A stretch of 47,907 nt of DNA, from the NCBI GenBank assembly GCA_009379955.1, contig WHST01000037.1, positions 1-47,907 on the forward strand. Reading direction: 5' to 3'. The translations under genes and the position numbers were made by a program. The notes below the pieces were generated by a model, which saw only the letters and a list, made by a program, of their open reading frames with translations, had not been told where the DNA came from and made no database searches. Position 1 is the stretch's first letter. Each line of letters begins with the position of its first letter. Shown piece after piece: positions 1-9,478 of this stretch. Source of the DNA: Streptosporangiales bacterium (GTDB lineage Bacteria > Actinomycetota > Actinomycetes > Streptosporangiales > WHST01).

Positions 1-159
1 CACCTCGGCCCCGTCCTCGTCCATCACAACCACCTGGGTAGACCACATCGGCCGGCCCGTGTCACGCTCGGTCTTCTGACGACCGGTCTGGTCGTTCTTC
101 TCCTCCGGGTCCTTCGACACCGTCACCTGCTTGCTCTCCGCGTTGATGATGAGCTTCAT
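1..159 (-). CDS. Small element-type hypothetical protein (cut by window edge)
   Basis: Only the first 53 codons are inside the window. The ATG at 159 is preceded by AAGGGA at good spacing. The product is hydrophilic, begins MKLIINAESKQVTV and contains TGRPMWSTQVVVMDEDG. Short proteins of this look occur near replication or transfer genes of actinomycete integrative elements and plasmids; that is a family impression, not a proven match. It is divergent from the HTH gene at 321. Its position inside the segment that ends at the tRNA fragment near 3485 fits an integrative element. The molecular function is unknown. Confidence 0.55.
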   Translation of the reverse strand, partial: MKLIINAESKQVTVSKDPEEKNDQTGRQKTERDTGRPMWSTQVVVMDEDGAEV

Positions 160-269
160 GACTGTTCCCTTCCTCGGAACCTCGTCAGCGTGACCTCGTG
201 GCCACTTCGAACTGACGTGATGCCATCCAGACTCACCCGGAGGTGATTGCCACGCCAATGGGTCCGCGT

Positions 270-304
270 GACAAAACACTTGTCTTTGCATGACAACTGT
301 CGTT
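270..304. promoter_or_regulatory. Cluster of GACAA/TTGTC repeats before the HTH gene
   Basis: GACAA (270-274), TTGTC (280-284) and GACAA (292-296) give two adjoining inverted repeats in the divergent gap between the minus-strand gene ending at 159 and the HTH gene at 321. A CTGTCGTTG follows immediately. A related inverted repeat, TTGTCGC with GCGACAA, lies before the membrane gene at 1620. I infer a binding site for the HTH protein made next door. No protein-DNA evidence exists. Confidence 0.35.
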
Positions 305-320
305 GCGCTACGGTGGCAAC

Positions 321-1358
321 ATGGGAAAGATCGATCGGGCCCGCAGGAAGCAGTTCGCGGCTCACGCCAACGACATCCGGATCCGCCGTCTAACGACCGG
401 CGACAATGTCGAGGCGATCGCTCACGCCATCACCTTGGAGTTGCCCGAGTTGCTGCCTCTCGAAGCGTGGCGACTTGCTCACGGCTGGACTCGCACCGAG
501 GTCTCGAAACGACTCGACGCCCTGTACGAGCAGGACGGACTCAAGGCTCCGGGCATCTCAGGAGCACATCTCTGCAAGTGGGAGCACGGCGACGTCCGCC
601 CCTCAGAAGAGCGGATCGATTACCTGTGTCGGCTGTACCAGACAAGTCCCAGCCGCCTCGGCTTCGGCACCGACTACTCGAAAGCCGACGTGAACCACCT
701 GCAGCAAGCAGGTCTTGCCAACATGTTCCCGCGCACCAATGACGACTCCCAAGCTGACCTGCTTGGACGACTCCAATCCGCACGCGAGCGGATCAACATG
801 TTCGGCCTCACTCGCAACTTCTACGTCTCCGACCTGGCGCTACCCCTCTTTGAGCGCAAGGCGGTCGAGATCCCGGTGCACTTCTACGTGATGCACCCCT
901 ACTGCGATTCTCGGGTTGACCGGTACCGGCTGGAGCCAGCCGAGGCCTCGATGGAGGATCCGGTCCGGTACACGCGGGAGTTCTTGCGTCCGCTCTACGA
1001 CGCACAGGAACGCATCGCCCGTGTGGCCGACCAAGGAGCCGGCTTCCACGTCTGGACGTACAACTTCCCGTGCGCATTCGCCGTCGAGGAGATCGACGAC
1101 GCGTGTCGCGTGATGCTCTACGGGGCTGGCAAGCGTGGCACCGAAGGTCCCGTCATGGTGTTCGACCAAGGAACCCCGTATCACGACTACTTCAACGGCC
1201 AGATCCGGTTCCTAGAGCGACTCGCCACACAGCCGCGAGAACCATGGCGCAGCAAGGGCCTCCAGGTCGAACCAGTCACCATCTCGCTGTTCGAACCCGG
1301 CGGAGTGCGCAGCCCCACCGGTGAGGACGTCAGTGAGTGGGTAGACGTTAATGACTAG
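321..1358 (+). CDS. HTH (XRE-like) regulator with a conserved C-terminal domain
   Basis: A 345-residue protein. The ATG at 321 is preferred over an in-frame TTG at 303. Residues about 45-115 carry a helix-turn-helix segment (LEAWRLAHGWTRTEVSKRLD, then SGAHLCKWEHGDVRPSEERI) in the XRE/Cro style, with a WE-G motif typical of recognition helices. The C-terminal half, about 145-320, is a separate domain beginning at LLGRLQSARERINMFGLTRN and resembles phospholipase-D-like or sensor domains attached to HTH proteins of actinomycete mobile elements. No clear HKD active site is visible, so an effector-binding role is more likely than catalysis. It is probably a regulator of the integrative element. 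Confidence 0.7.
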   Translation: MGKIDRARRKQFAAHANDIRIRRLTTGDNVEAIAHAITLELPELLPLEAWRLAHGWTRTEVSKRLDALYEQDGLKAPGISGAHLCKWEHGDVRPSEERIDYLCRLYQTSPSRLGFGTDYSKADVNHLQQAGLANMFPRTNDDSQADLLGRLQSARERINMFGLTRNFYVSDLALPLFERKAVEIPVHFYVMHPYCDSRVDRYRLEPAEASMEDPVRYTREFLRPLYDAQERIARVADQGAGFHVWTYNFPCAFAVEEIDDACRVMLYGAGKRGTEGPVMVFDQGTPYHDYFNGQIRFLERLATQPREPWRSKGLQVEPVTISLFEPGGVRSPTGEDVSEWVDVND

Positions 1359-1573
1359 ACCGAGCTGTGTGAGCGACCTTCCCAAGCGAGGGGTTCGGCC
1401 AGTAGCCAGCCGGGCTGACTGACAGATCTGCGAGCACTACCACACAGTTGACTCGCATGCACAAGCAACGCTGCCAAGAATCCGAACTAACTGAAAGTAG
1501 CGAGGCTTCACGAAGCCCCGTCAGCGAGCGCTGATCTCCGAATCTTCGCATCATCCTCAATCTCGCCTCTCTA

Positions 1574-1604
1574 TTGTCGCGCCAGACACCATGTGTAGCG
1601 ACAA
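1574..1604. promoter_or_regulatory. Inverted repeat TTGTCGC/GCGACAA before the membrane gene
   Basis: Perfect 7-base arms at 1574-1580 and 1598-1604 flank a 17-base spacer and end 15 bases before the ATG at 1620. A GAGGG ribosome site follows. The arms contain the GACAA/TTGTC motif repeated before the HTH gene, so the two genes may share a regulator. The rest of the gap (1359-1573) shows only a small GGCTTC/GAAGCC hairpin near 1505-1520. Confidence 0.35.
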
Positions 1605-1619
1605 CGAAGAGGGTCAAGC

Positions 1620-2843
1620 ATGATCGCAACATTCATCGTCCCACTCCTTGCATCAGGCGTGACATGGCTGTTCTACGCTGTATTCCGAACAGCCTGGCCA
1701 CAACACTATTTCACTGCACGAGACCTAACGGGATACAAATCTAGTCGTACATGGATCACATGGCTAGCATTCAGAATCTTGCCAGTTCTCAGTGCCTCAG
1801 CCGTAAGTGCAGTTACTACTGAACGATTGAGGGGCAATGGCGTCATTTCGCTCATCGTCTATATAGTCGTCTATTTGATCCTGTCTCCCGGTCTTGTCAT
1901 ATGGCATCATCTGCCTCGCTGGCGGGCGCTTCACCCTGAAGCAACCACGTCAGCTCTATACTTGCGACTATCGGGAATTGGTCTAATCTTAGTTGGAAGC
2001 GTCGCTGGCTTCTTTCTTGGCCCGATCGCAAGAGACGCAGTTCCCACACCGACGGCACTCCTAGGAGCTTTGTTCACTGCGCCACTCGCAGGACTGATCG
2101 CAGCGTTCGTTAGTGATCGCGGGGGCCAGGAGATAGACATTGACGGGCTCGCCAAGAAAGAACGTTTGAAGCTGAGTGCGAAGGTCAATAATGCGGTGGA
2201 GTCAGCGGCGCGAAATTTCCGCGTTGATCGAGAACTGTTGCTAGCTATCATCATTACTGAGTCATTGCAGCGACCGCCGTGGGTTCGCACAATCGAGAAC
2301 GCCCTCGCTCGTCTGGGCCTAAAGGTGACAACTGGCATTGCCCAAAGCAAACGAGGTAGATCTACGGACGTCGAATCGGTCGCTACACTTGCGGGCTTGT
2401 ATCACGACACTGCTCTCCCGGGCCAGCACGATGTATTGAACGTCAAGTTGGAGTCGTTGCTCGAGAGGCACAACAGATCACCCGAGTTTCTTGCTATCGC
2501 TACCGACGTGTTCGCCGCCCTTAGAGGGCGGTACATTGCCATGTCGGAGGATCTCGACGAGACTAACCGACCGATGATCGAAGTTGTATCCAGTGTTCGC
2601 GTGGAGCAGAACTGGTTGGTCCGAGGAACGTGCGCGAACGATGTCCGCGATATCCGTCTACATGACGAAGAAACGCCACACGTCATTTTGGGAATGGCTA
2701 CCATTGAAGATCCGCACAACTATCGGCGGCCTTGGCGGATGTTAGTGGATATTTCCTGCTGGGCGGGCGAACTGTCAGGCGTTCAAGCAACGTCTGGCCA
2801 TCGCCTCACTTTGTACACGCAGCTCAATCATTCCGAAGGCTGA
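1620..2843 (+). CDS. Five-helix membrane protein with a large soluble domain, unknown function
   Basis: A 407-residue protein that I do not recognise. Five hydrophobic segments lie at about 2-21, 46-64, 73-96, 115-134 and 142-164, followed by about 240 soluble residues. Basic residues in the first and third loops put the C-terminal domain in the cytoplasm by the positive-inside rule. Residues about 192-240 (FRVDRELLLAIIITES, later TTGIAQ) resemble the ES...GxxQ pattern of lysozyme-like transglycosylases. The predicted topology argues against a wall substrate, so this likeness may be accidental. Base composition is much more AT-rich than in any other gene here, a sign of transfer. It is cargo of the integrative element. 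Confidence 0.65.
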   Translation: MIATFIVPLLASGVTWLFYAVFRTAWPQHYFTARDLTGYKSSRTWITWLAFRILPVLSASAVSAVTTERLRGNGVISLIVYIVVYLILSPGLVIWHHLPRWRALHPEATTSALYLRLSGIGLILVGSVAGFFLGPIARDAVPTPTALLGALFTAPLAGLIAAFVSDRGGQEIDIDGLAKKERLKLSAKVNNAVESAARNFRVDRELLLAIIITESLQRPPWVRTIENALARLGLKVTTGIAQSKRGRSTDVESVATLAGLYHDTALPGQHDVLNVKLESLLERHNRSPEFLAIATDVFAALRGRYIAMSEDLDETNRPMIEVVSSVRVEQNWLVRGTCANDVRDIRLHDEETPHVILGMATIEDPHNYRRPWRMLVDISCWAGELSGVQATSGHRLTLYTQLNHSEG

Positions 2844-3440
2844 TGTCAGATGCGCAGTTTGCTGGCCTTCGCAGTTGCCGCCGGGACAGCCGGCGCTGGC
2901 GCTACGAGCCGTGATGACTTTCTGTACGTCTTCAAGGCGGGCCCTCCGGCCCCGCGCGCGCCGCCGACGCGGCGTCCGGCACTCCTGCGGGCGTGAGCGC
3001 CCTCGTCGTGCACGGCCTGCGCCGGTCGACTGGCGCGCACAGCACGAGGCCGCCAGGAGACGTCGAGCTCTCTCTCGGGGTGCTGCTGACGGCCCAGACG
3101 CGACAGGTCCGCACCGCATCCGCAGATCACGCGGCCTGCGGTGGTCGGTGGGGCTCCCTCACCCCGCGACTTGATCATGGGGATTCCAGACCGACCGGAA
3201 CCCGTCAAGCGCGAGCGGAACTGCACACTCGCGCTTGACCGAACCCGGCCGGCCCGAAGGGCAGCACCTATCGCGGGCTGAGGGAGCAGACTGGCTGCCG
3301 ACGGTCCAGCTCACACTTTGGCTCACACGAAACGTTGGCAACCGGCCACGACCACTCCCCCAAGACCGCAGGTCCGAACCCGCTCCATCGCAGGTCAGAG
3401 GGCATGTCAACAGTTGCCGACAGACGTTGACAGAAGCCAT
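2844..3440. other. Gene-free end region of the integrative element
   Basis: No reading frame here has convincing codon use or a recognisable product. The open frames on both strands between 2846 and 3238 overlap each other and look like GC-rich noise, or possibly the eroded remains of a gene. GTCAAC (3406-3411) and GTTGAC (3426-3431) form an inverted repeat just before the tRNA fragment, a place where integrase or excisionase arm sites often lie. Confidence 0.4.
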
Positions 3441-3445
3441 CTTTA

Positions 3446-3485
3446 AATCTGTGGGTTCGGGGTTCGAGTCCCTGGCGGCGCACCA
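3446..3485 (+). other. att-like site: 3' tRNA fragment (most like tRNA-Lys)
   Basis: The segment has the 3' anticodon strand TCTGT (3448-3452), a variable loop, and a T arm with stem CGGGG/CCCTG around TTCGAGT (3458-3474). It then has acceptor strand GCGGCGC (3475-3481), discriminator A and an encoded CCA. The 5' half is missing: bases 3436-3440 cannot pair with the anticodon stem, so this is not a working tRNA. The acceptor and T arm most resemble actinomycete tRNA-Lys. Such 3' fragments mark the far end of elements integrated into tRNA genes. The complete tRNA is expected to the left of this window in the same orientation. Confidence 0.7.
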
Positions 3486-3608
3486 TCACTGCAGGTCAGC
3501 GCCATGATCATCTAGGCAGCACGGGTGGTCATGGGCTCGATCCCACGGCTTACCCACCGCTTATCTCTCCATACTCTGACTCGTCAATAGGCTCGCCGCC
3601 TGCACCGT

Positions 3609-3693
3609 TTGATCACGTGCACGTGATCAACATGGACTTCACCTCGTGCCGGGACGAGGTGAAGTCCACGTCGGTGAGGTGAAGCTCCGCCGA
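3609..3693 (-). repeat. Compound palindromic repeat, copy 1 (reverse orientation)
   Basis: It has three parts. A perfect 22-base palindrome with half-site TTGATCACGTG spans 3609-3630. A hairpin with a 14-base perfect stem (GGACTTCACCTCGT) and loop GCCGGG spans 3634-3667. A GAGGTGAAGCTCC block spans 3676-3688, inside a GTCGG/CCGAC pair. Its 34-base hairpin is the exact reverse complement of copy 2 near 40739. It stands in a gene-free stretch between the att-like site and the EF-hand gene. Bases 3486-3608 show nothing I can name. Confidence 0.75.
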
Positions 3694-3788
3694 CGACCCT
3701 CGCAGCGCACCCGTGAACGGCTCCTCCGGCGGGTTGGCGTCGGGTCTGAGCGTATGCCTTGAGTCGCTTGACCTCGTTGTTGCGCAGG

Positions 3789-3827
3789 CCAGAGCCCATG
3801 GTCGCCATCGGCGATCATGGGCTCTGG
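3789..3827. terminator. Very strong hairpin downstream of the EF-hand gene
   Basis: CCAGAGCCCATGGTCGCC pairs with GGCGATCATGGGCTCTGG across the three-base loop ATC. This gives an 18-pair stem with a single G-T wobble, starting 15 bases beyond the stop codon of the minus-strand EF-hand gene. A run of U is lacking, as is common in actinomycetes. It is likely a terminator for that gene, though it could be a stable RNA structure or a protein-binding palindrome. Confidence 0.6.
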
Positions 3828-3842
3828 TTCGTAGCTTCTTGG

Positions 3843-4076
3843 CTACCGTTGCTCGTGGCGGCCGCCGCCGACGAGCGCCACGAACTCCTCCAGGGTGAGG
3901 TTCCCGTCACCGTCGCGGTCTGCCGAGGTGACGAACGCTTCGATCTCCTGATCGGTGACCGCATGGACGCCGAGCGCCTGGTTCACCTGCCGGACCTCTT
4001 CGACGGTGATCACACCATCGTGATCGGTGTCGAACTTCTCGAACTCGGCCCTCGCTGCCTCACGGGCATCCGACAT
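3843..4076 (-). CDS. Small EF-hand calcium-binding protein
   Basis: A 77-residue acidic protein with two canonical EF-hand loops, DTDHDGVITVEE (about 17-28) and DRDGDGNLTLEE (about 53-64). Both carry acidic residues at positions 1, 3, 5 and 12, glycine at 6 and a hydrophobic residue at 8, so both should bind calcium. The ATG at 4076 is chosen because a strong GGAGGAG lies just before it; a longer frame upstream lacks this. There is no signal peptide, so it is cytoplasmic. It resembles calerythrin or calmodulin-like proteins of actinomycetes and probably buffers or senses calcium. It is transcribed alone. Confidence 0.88.
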   Translation of the reverse strand: MSDAREAARAEFEKFDTDHDGVITVEEVRQVNQALGVHAVTDQEIEAFVTSADRDGDGNLTLEEFVALVGGGRHEQR

Positions 4077-4175
4077 GAGTCTGCTCCTCCGTAGACGATC
4101 CGCTAGTCGGGAATCTATCGAAGCCGACACGGCAGTGGACGACGTCATGCGTCCGACCTGCCGAGCGTGGGTGCG

Positions 4176-5153
4176 TCATCGCGTTCGGCGCCAGTGGCGC
4201 TTGGCGGCGCGCAGCACCAGGTGGGGGTGAGCGCGGCGGACGCCGCGGCCGTCGCCCAGGGCCTCGGACAGGAAGTCGGCGAGGTCCTCGCCGCGGGTAA
4301 GCGCGCAGGCGCCGAAGAGCGTGTACTCCCCCGACGTGCCGACCAGGTAGCGGACGGCCGGGTGTGCGGCCAGCCGGGCGGCGACGGTGGCCGTGCGGGT
4401 GGGCTCGGTCTCCAGCCAGAGCATGTACTCCGCGCCGAAGCCCAGGATCGACGGCTCGACGACCGTGCGGAAGTGGAGGATGCCGCGGCGGCTCAGGGAG
4501 TCCATGCGGCGCCGGACGGTCGACGCGCTGGTGCCGACGGCCGACGCGAGGTCGGTGACCGACATCCGGCCGTCGCGGCCGAGCGCCTCGACGATCCTCG
4601 ACTCCTGCTCCGTCAAGGGGTCGCCGGTGTCGCGTTCCGCCGGCTCGGCGGGGTCGGGACGTGCCCTGATCGCGTCGGCCGTCTCCTTGTCGAGGATCTG
4701 GGGGTCCCAGGCGTACGCCCCGGTGTGGTGGTCGGTGATCACCGCGGTCGTGTGGTCGACCACGCCGTCGACGGAGCCGATCGAGCCGTCGACGAGACGC
4801 AGCAGCGCCTCGTGGTCCGCGGCGACCGCCTCGACGAGGATGCCGCCCGCACCGGTCAGCGCCGCCGCGAAACGGACGTCCGAGTCACCGGCCACGGCAC
4901 GCAGCACGGGCTCCACCGTCCCCGGCCGGCAACCGACCCGGACGGAGACCTCCAGGCCGTGGCCGTTACTCGTCCGGTCGACGAGACCGACGACGGCGAC
5001 CTGGCCCGAGTCGAAGAGGCGCGCGGCGCGGCGGGCGACGGTCGACTCCGACGCGTCGAGCCACCGCGCGAGCAGCTCCCACGGCGCCCGCGGCTTCAGG
5101 TGGAGCGCAGCGACCAGCGCACGGTCCAGTTCCGTCAGCACGACCTGACTCAC
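4176..5153 (-). CDS. Tandem Lrp/AsnC-family transcriptional regulator
   Basis: A 325-residue protein, about twice the usual Lrp length. It has an HTH at about 5-50 (LTELDRALVAALHLKPRAPW) and a first ligand-type domain at about 65-140. A second HTH lies at about 180-225 (TVRRRMDSLSRRGIL) and a second AsnC domain at about 240-310. The GTG start follows GGAGAG at good spacing. Tandem Lrp proteins usually control a nearby metabolic gene in response to an amino acid or related ligand. The divergent neighbour is a decayed gene (5245-5551), so its original target may be gone. ATCCGGAT and other short palindromes in the gap are possible sites but weak. Confidence 0.88.
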   Translation of the reverse strand: MSQVVLTELDRALVAALHLKPRAPWELLARWLDASESTVARRAARLFDSGQVAVVGLVDRTSNGHGLEVSVRVGCRPGTVEPVLRAVAGDSDVRFAAALTGAGGILVEAVAADHEALLRLVDGSIGSVDGVVDHTTAVITDHHTGAYAWDPQILDKETADAIRARPDPAEPAERDTGDPLTEQESRIVEALGRDGRMSVTDLASAVGTSASTVRRRMDSLSRRGILHFRTVVEPSILGFGAEYMLWLETEPTRTATVAARLAAHPAVRYLVGTSGEYTLFGACALTRGEDLADFLSEALGDGRGVRRAHPHLVLRAAKRHWRRTR

Positions 5154-5244
5154 TGCCGGTTCTCTCCAGATCCAACCGTAGTTCTGCTAGATTTCATCGG
5201 ACCTGTGGGATCATATCCGGATTTCTCCATCCAGGAGGACAGTC

Positions 5245-5551
5245 ATGGCCGCTACCGCCGACGGGAACCAGGCAGTCGAGGCAGGCACCGAGGGACATGG
5301 GCGACGAGACCGCCACTCGCGTACGGGCCGCCGCCGACCGGCTGCGCGAAGCCGGCGCCGACACCCTCGTGCTCGGCTACCTCACCCTCGGCTTCCTCGG
5401 CGTGGCCGAGCGGCTGACGGCCGACCTCGGCCTGCCCGTGGTGAACCCCGCGAGGGCGGCGCTCGCCGCGGCCGAGACGCTGGTGCGGTCCGGACTGGGC
5501 CCGTCCCCCGTCGCGTACCCGGCACCGCGCGGCACCATCCTCACCGCCTGA
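5245..5551 (+). pseudogene. Deletion scar: gene start joined to an Asp/Glu/hydantoin racemase C-terminus
   Basis: A strong AGGAGGAC precedes an ATG at 5245, and about 17 codons (MAATADGNQAVEAGTEGH) follow. The frame then changes, and 5297-5551 encodes only the last 84 residues of an Asp/Glu/hydantoin-racemase-type protein (GADTLVLGYLTLGFLGVAERL, then GLPVVNPARAALAA). Full proteins of this family are about 220-250 residues. The catalytic Cys normally found in the LGC motif is Tyr here. I infer that an internal deletion fused the start of one gene to the end of another. A short expressed protein is possible but would not be a racemase. Confidence 0.6.
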
Positions 5552-5599
5552 CGGCGCGCGCATGTGCGAGCCTGTCGGCGTCGACAGGGGAGGCGCAGG

Positions 5600-6517
5600 G
5601 TGAGCCGGATCGTCACGTTCTCCGCGTACGGCGGGCCAGAGGTACTCGAGACCTCGGAGGTCGAACCGCCGGACGCCGGAGCAGGCCGGGTGCGCGTGCA
5701 CGTCAGGGCGGCGGGGGTGTCGCCGTTCGACGTGACGTTCCGCCGCGGTGGCGCGGCGTCGTGGAAGCCCGCGGTGTTCCCGCAGACGCTCGGCAACGAG
5801 ATCGCGGGCATGGTCGACCTGGTCGGCGATGACGTCACCGCATGGACGGTCGGCGACGAGGTCCTCGGCTGGGTGCCGTTCACGGGGTACGCCGACCACG
5901 CCGTCGTGCGCGCCGACCACCTCGTCGCGAAGCCGGCGGGCATGCCCTGGGACGAGGCCGGCGTGCTCACCGCGTCGGGCCAGACCGCTGCCACCGCGCT
6001 CGCCGACCTCGCCGTCACCGAGGGCGAGACGCTGCTGGTCCACGCCGCGGCCGGCGGCGTCGGGTCGTACGCCGTGCAGCTCGGCGTCGCGTACGGCGCC
6101 ACCGTCGTCGGCACGGCGAGCGAGCGCAACCACGACTACCTACGCGAGCTCGGTGTCATCCCCGTCACGTACGGGGACGGGCTCGCCGACCGGGTGCGCG
6201 CCGCCGCGCCCGAAGGGGTCGACGCCGCGCTCGACGCCGCCGGCACCGAGGAGGCGTTGCGGGTCTCGGTCGAGCTCGTCGCCGACCGAGACCGCGTCGG
6301 CACCCTCGTCGATCCGGAGGCGGCGAAGCGCCTCGGTGTCCGCGCGCTCGACACCAGGCGGTCGACGGCGAAGCTGGCCGGTCTCGTCGAGCTCTACGAG
6401 CAGGGTCGGCTGCGCGTGGCGGTGTCGCGGACGTACCGGCTCGACCAGGCCGCCGAGGCGCACCGGGCCCTCGAGACCGGACACGTCCGCGGCAAGGTCG
6501 TGCTCCTCCCCGACTGA
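5600..6517 (+). CDS. Quinone oxidoreductase-type (zinc-independent MDR) reductase
   Basis: A 305-residue protein with GTG start at 5600 after GGGGAGG. The N-terminal GroES-like domain covers about 1-115. The NAD(P)-binding domain carries HAAAGGVGSYAVQL at about 150-163, the AxxGGVG fingerprint of the quinone oxidoreductase branch. The zinc-ligand cysteines of alcohol dehydrogenases are absent. It probably reduces quinones or enones with NADPH in the cytoplasm. It lies close behind the racemase remnant on the same strand, so it may have been the tail of that operon. It ends in a three-copy 31-bp repeat shared with the convergent secDF gene. Confidence 0.88.
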   Translation: MSRIVTFSAYGGPEVLETSEVEPPDAGAGRVRVHVRAAGVSPFDVTFRRGGAASWKPAVFPQTLGNEIAGMVDLVGDDVTAWTVGDEVLGWVPFTGYADHAVVRADHLVAKPAGMPWDEAGVLTASGQTAATALADLAVTEGETLLVHAAAGGVGSYAVQLGVAYGATVVGTASERNHDYLRELGVIPVTYGDGLADRVRAAAPEGVDAALDAAGTEEALRVSVELVADRDRVGTLVDPEAAKRLGVRALDTRRSTAKLAGLVELYEQGRLRVAVSRTYRLDQAAEAHRALETGHVRGKVVLLPD

Positions 6518-6520
6518 CCT

Positions 6521-6597
6521 GGGGACCCCAGCAGGGCCGGGCACCACCACCGGGGACCCCAGCAGGGACCAGGACCACCACCGGGGACCCCAGGTGG
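6521..6597. repeat. 31-bp tandem repeat between convergent genes
   Basis: GGGGACCCCA recurs at 6521, 6552 and 6583, an exact 31-base period. The two full units differ only inside the middle (GCAGGGCCGGGCACC against GCAGGGACCAGGACC). Each core is its own short palindrome, GGGGACCCC. The array starts four bases after the stop of the oxidoreductase and ends eight bases before the stop of secDF. It may act as a two-way terminator or be a slippage-prone minisatellite. The spacing has no variable spacers, so it is not CRISPR. Confidence 0.75.
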
Positions 6598-6604
6598 ACG
6601 CCGG

Positions 6605-8932
<2,328 letters not shown>

Positions 8933-8986
8933 GGAAAGCCTCCGGGAGAGGCGCGCGGGCGACGCCGCGCGGACCGACAGGGACCG

Positions 8987-9439
8987 TCAGACTCCGGAGG
9001 CGGACGGAGGACCGCGTCCGGACGGCACACCTTCGCGGCCGATGGTCGGACGGTCGGCGGGCGTCGCGACGGCGACACCCAGCGACGCCATGGCGAAGGA
9101 CGCGACGTCGGCCGGTGAGGTGGCGACCACGCCGGACGGTGCGCCGCCTGCGGCGGCGACCGAACCGGCCCTCGCGGATCCGAACGCCGCCGCGGCGGCG
9201 GAGGTGCCCCGGTGGGTCCGGGACGTCGCGGCGGCGGTGCGCTCGCGTACGGCGAGCCGTCCGCCGCTGGTCGAGGTCGCCTGGCCCGTCGTCGCGGAGC
9301 CGCCCTCGGCGCCGGCGTTGGCCGTGCGGCTCGCCAGCGTGGTGGTGGACGCGCCCGCGACACCGAGCAGCAGGGTGAGGGCCGCGAGCAGGGTGGCGAG
9401 AGCCGTCGGCAGCAGCCGACGCTCGACGTCGCGCACCAT
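8987..9439 (-). CDS. Putative small exported protein, unknown function
   Basis: A 150-residue frame ending 54 bases before secDF on the same strand. The N-terminus has an Arg-rich start followed by a hydrophobic stretch (LLPTALATLLAALTLLLGVA, about 9-28), a plausible signal peptide or anchor. The rest is low-complexity, rich in Ala, Thr, Ser and Gly. The ribosome site is weak, and longer frames exist on the other strand, so the call rests on the signal-like segment and on tiling with its neighbours. I recognise no domain. Confidence 0.4.
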   Translation of the reverse strand: MVRDVERRLLPTALATLLAALTLLLGVAGASTTTLASRTANAGAEGGSATTGQATSTSGGRLAVRERTAAATSRTHRGTSAAAAAFGSARAGSVAAAGGAPSGVVATSPADVASFAMASLGVAVATPADRPTIGREGVPSGRGPPSASGV

Positions 9440-9478
9440 GACCCGTGTCCGCTCGCTCGGCGATGTGAGGGACCTACT

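Noticed and set aside
2846-3226. Minus-strand hypothetical gene in the element end
   Set aside because: Three overlapping frames are equally open, none has a ribosome site or recognisable sequence, and base composition does not follow codon position.
3434-3485. A functional tRNA gene
   Set aside because: The D arm and 5' acceptor strand are absent, and the sequence before the anticodon loop cannot pair, so only a 3' fragment is present.
5245-5832. A 195-codon continuous frame from the strong start at 5245
   Set aside because: After about 17 codons the product becomes Arg/Gly-rich shadow text of the racemase remnant and the oxidoreductase in other frames.
6521-6597. CRISPR array
   Set aside because: Only three units, the repeat fills the whole period, there are no distinct spacers and no cas genes.
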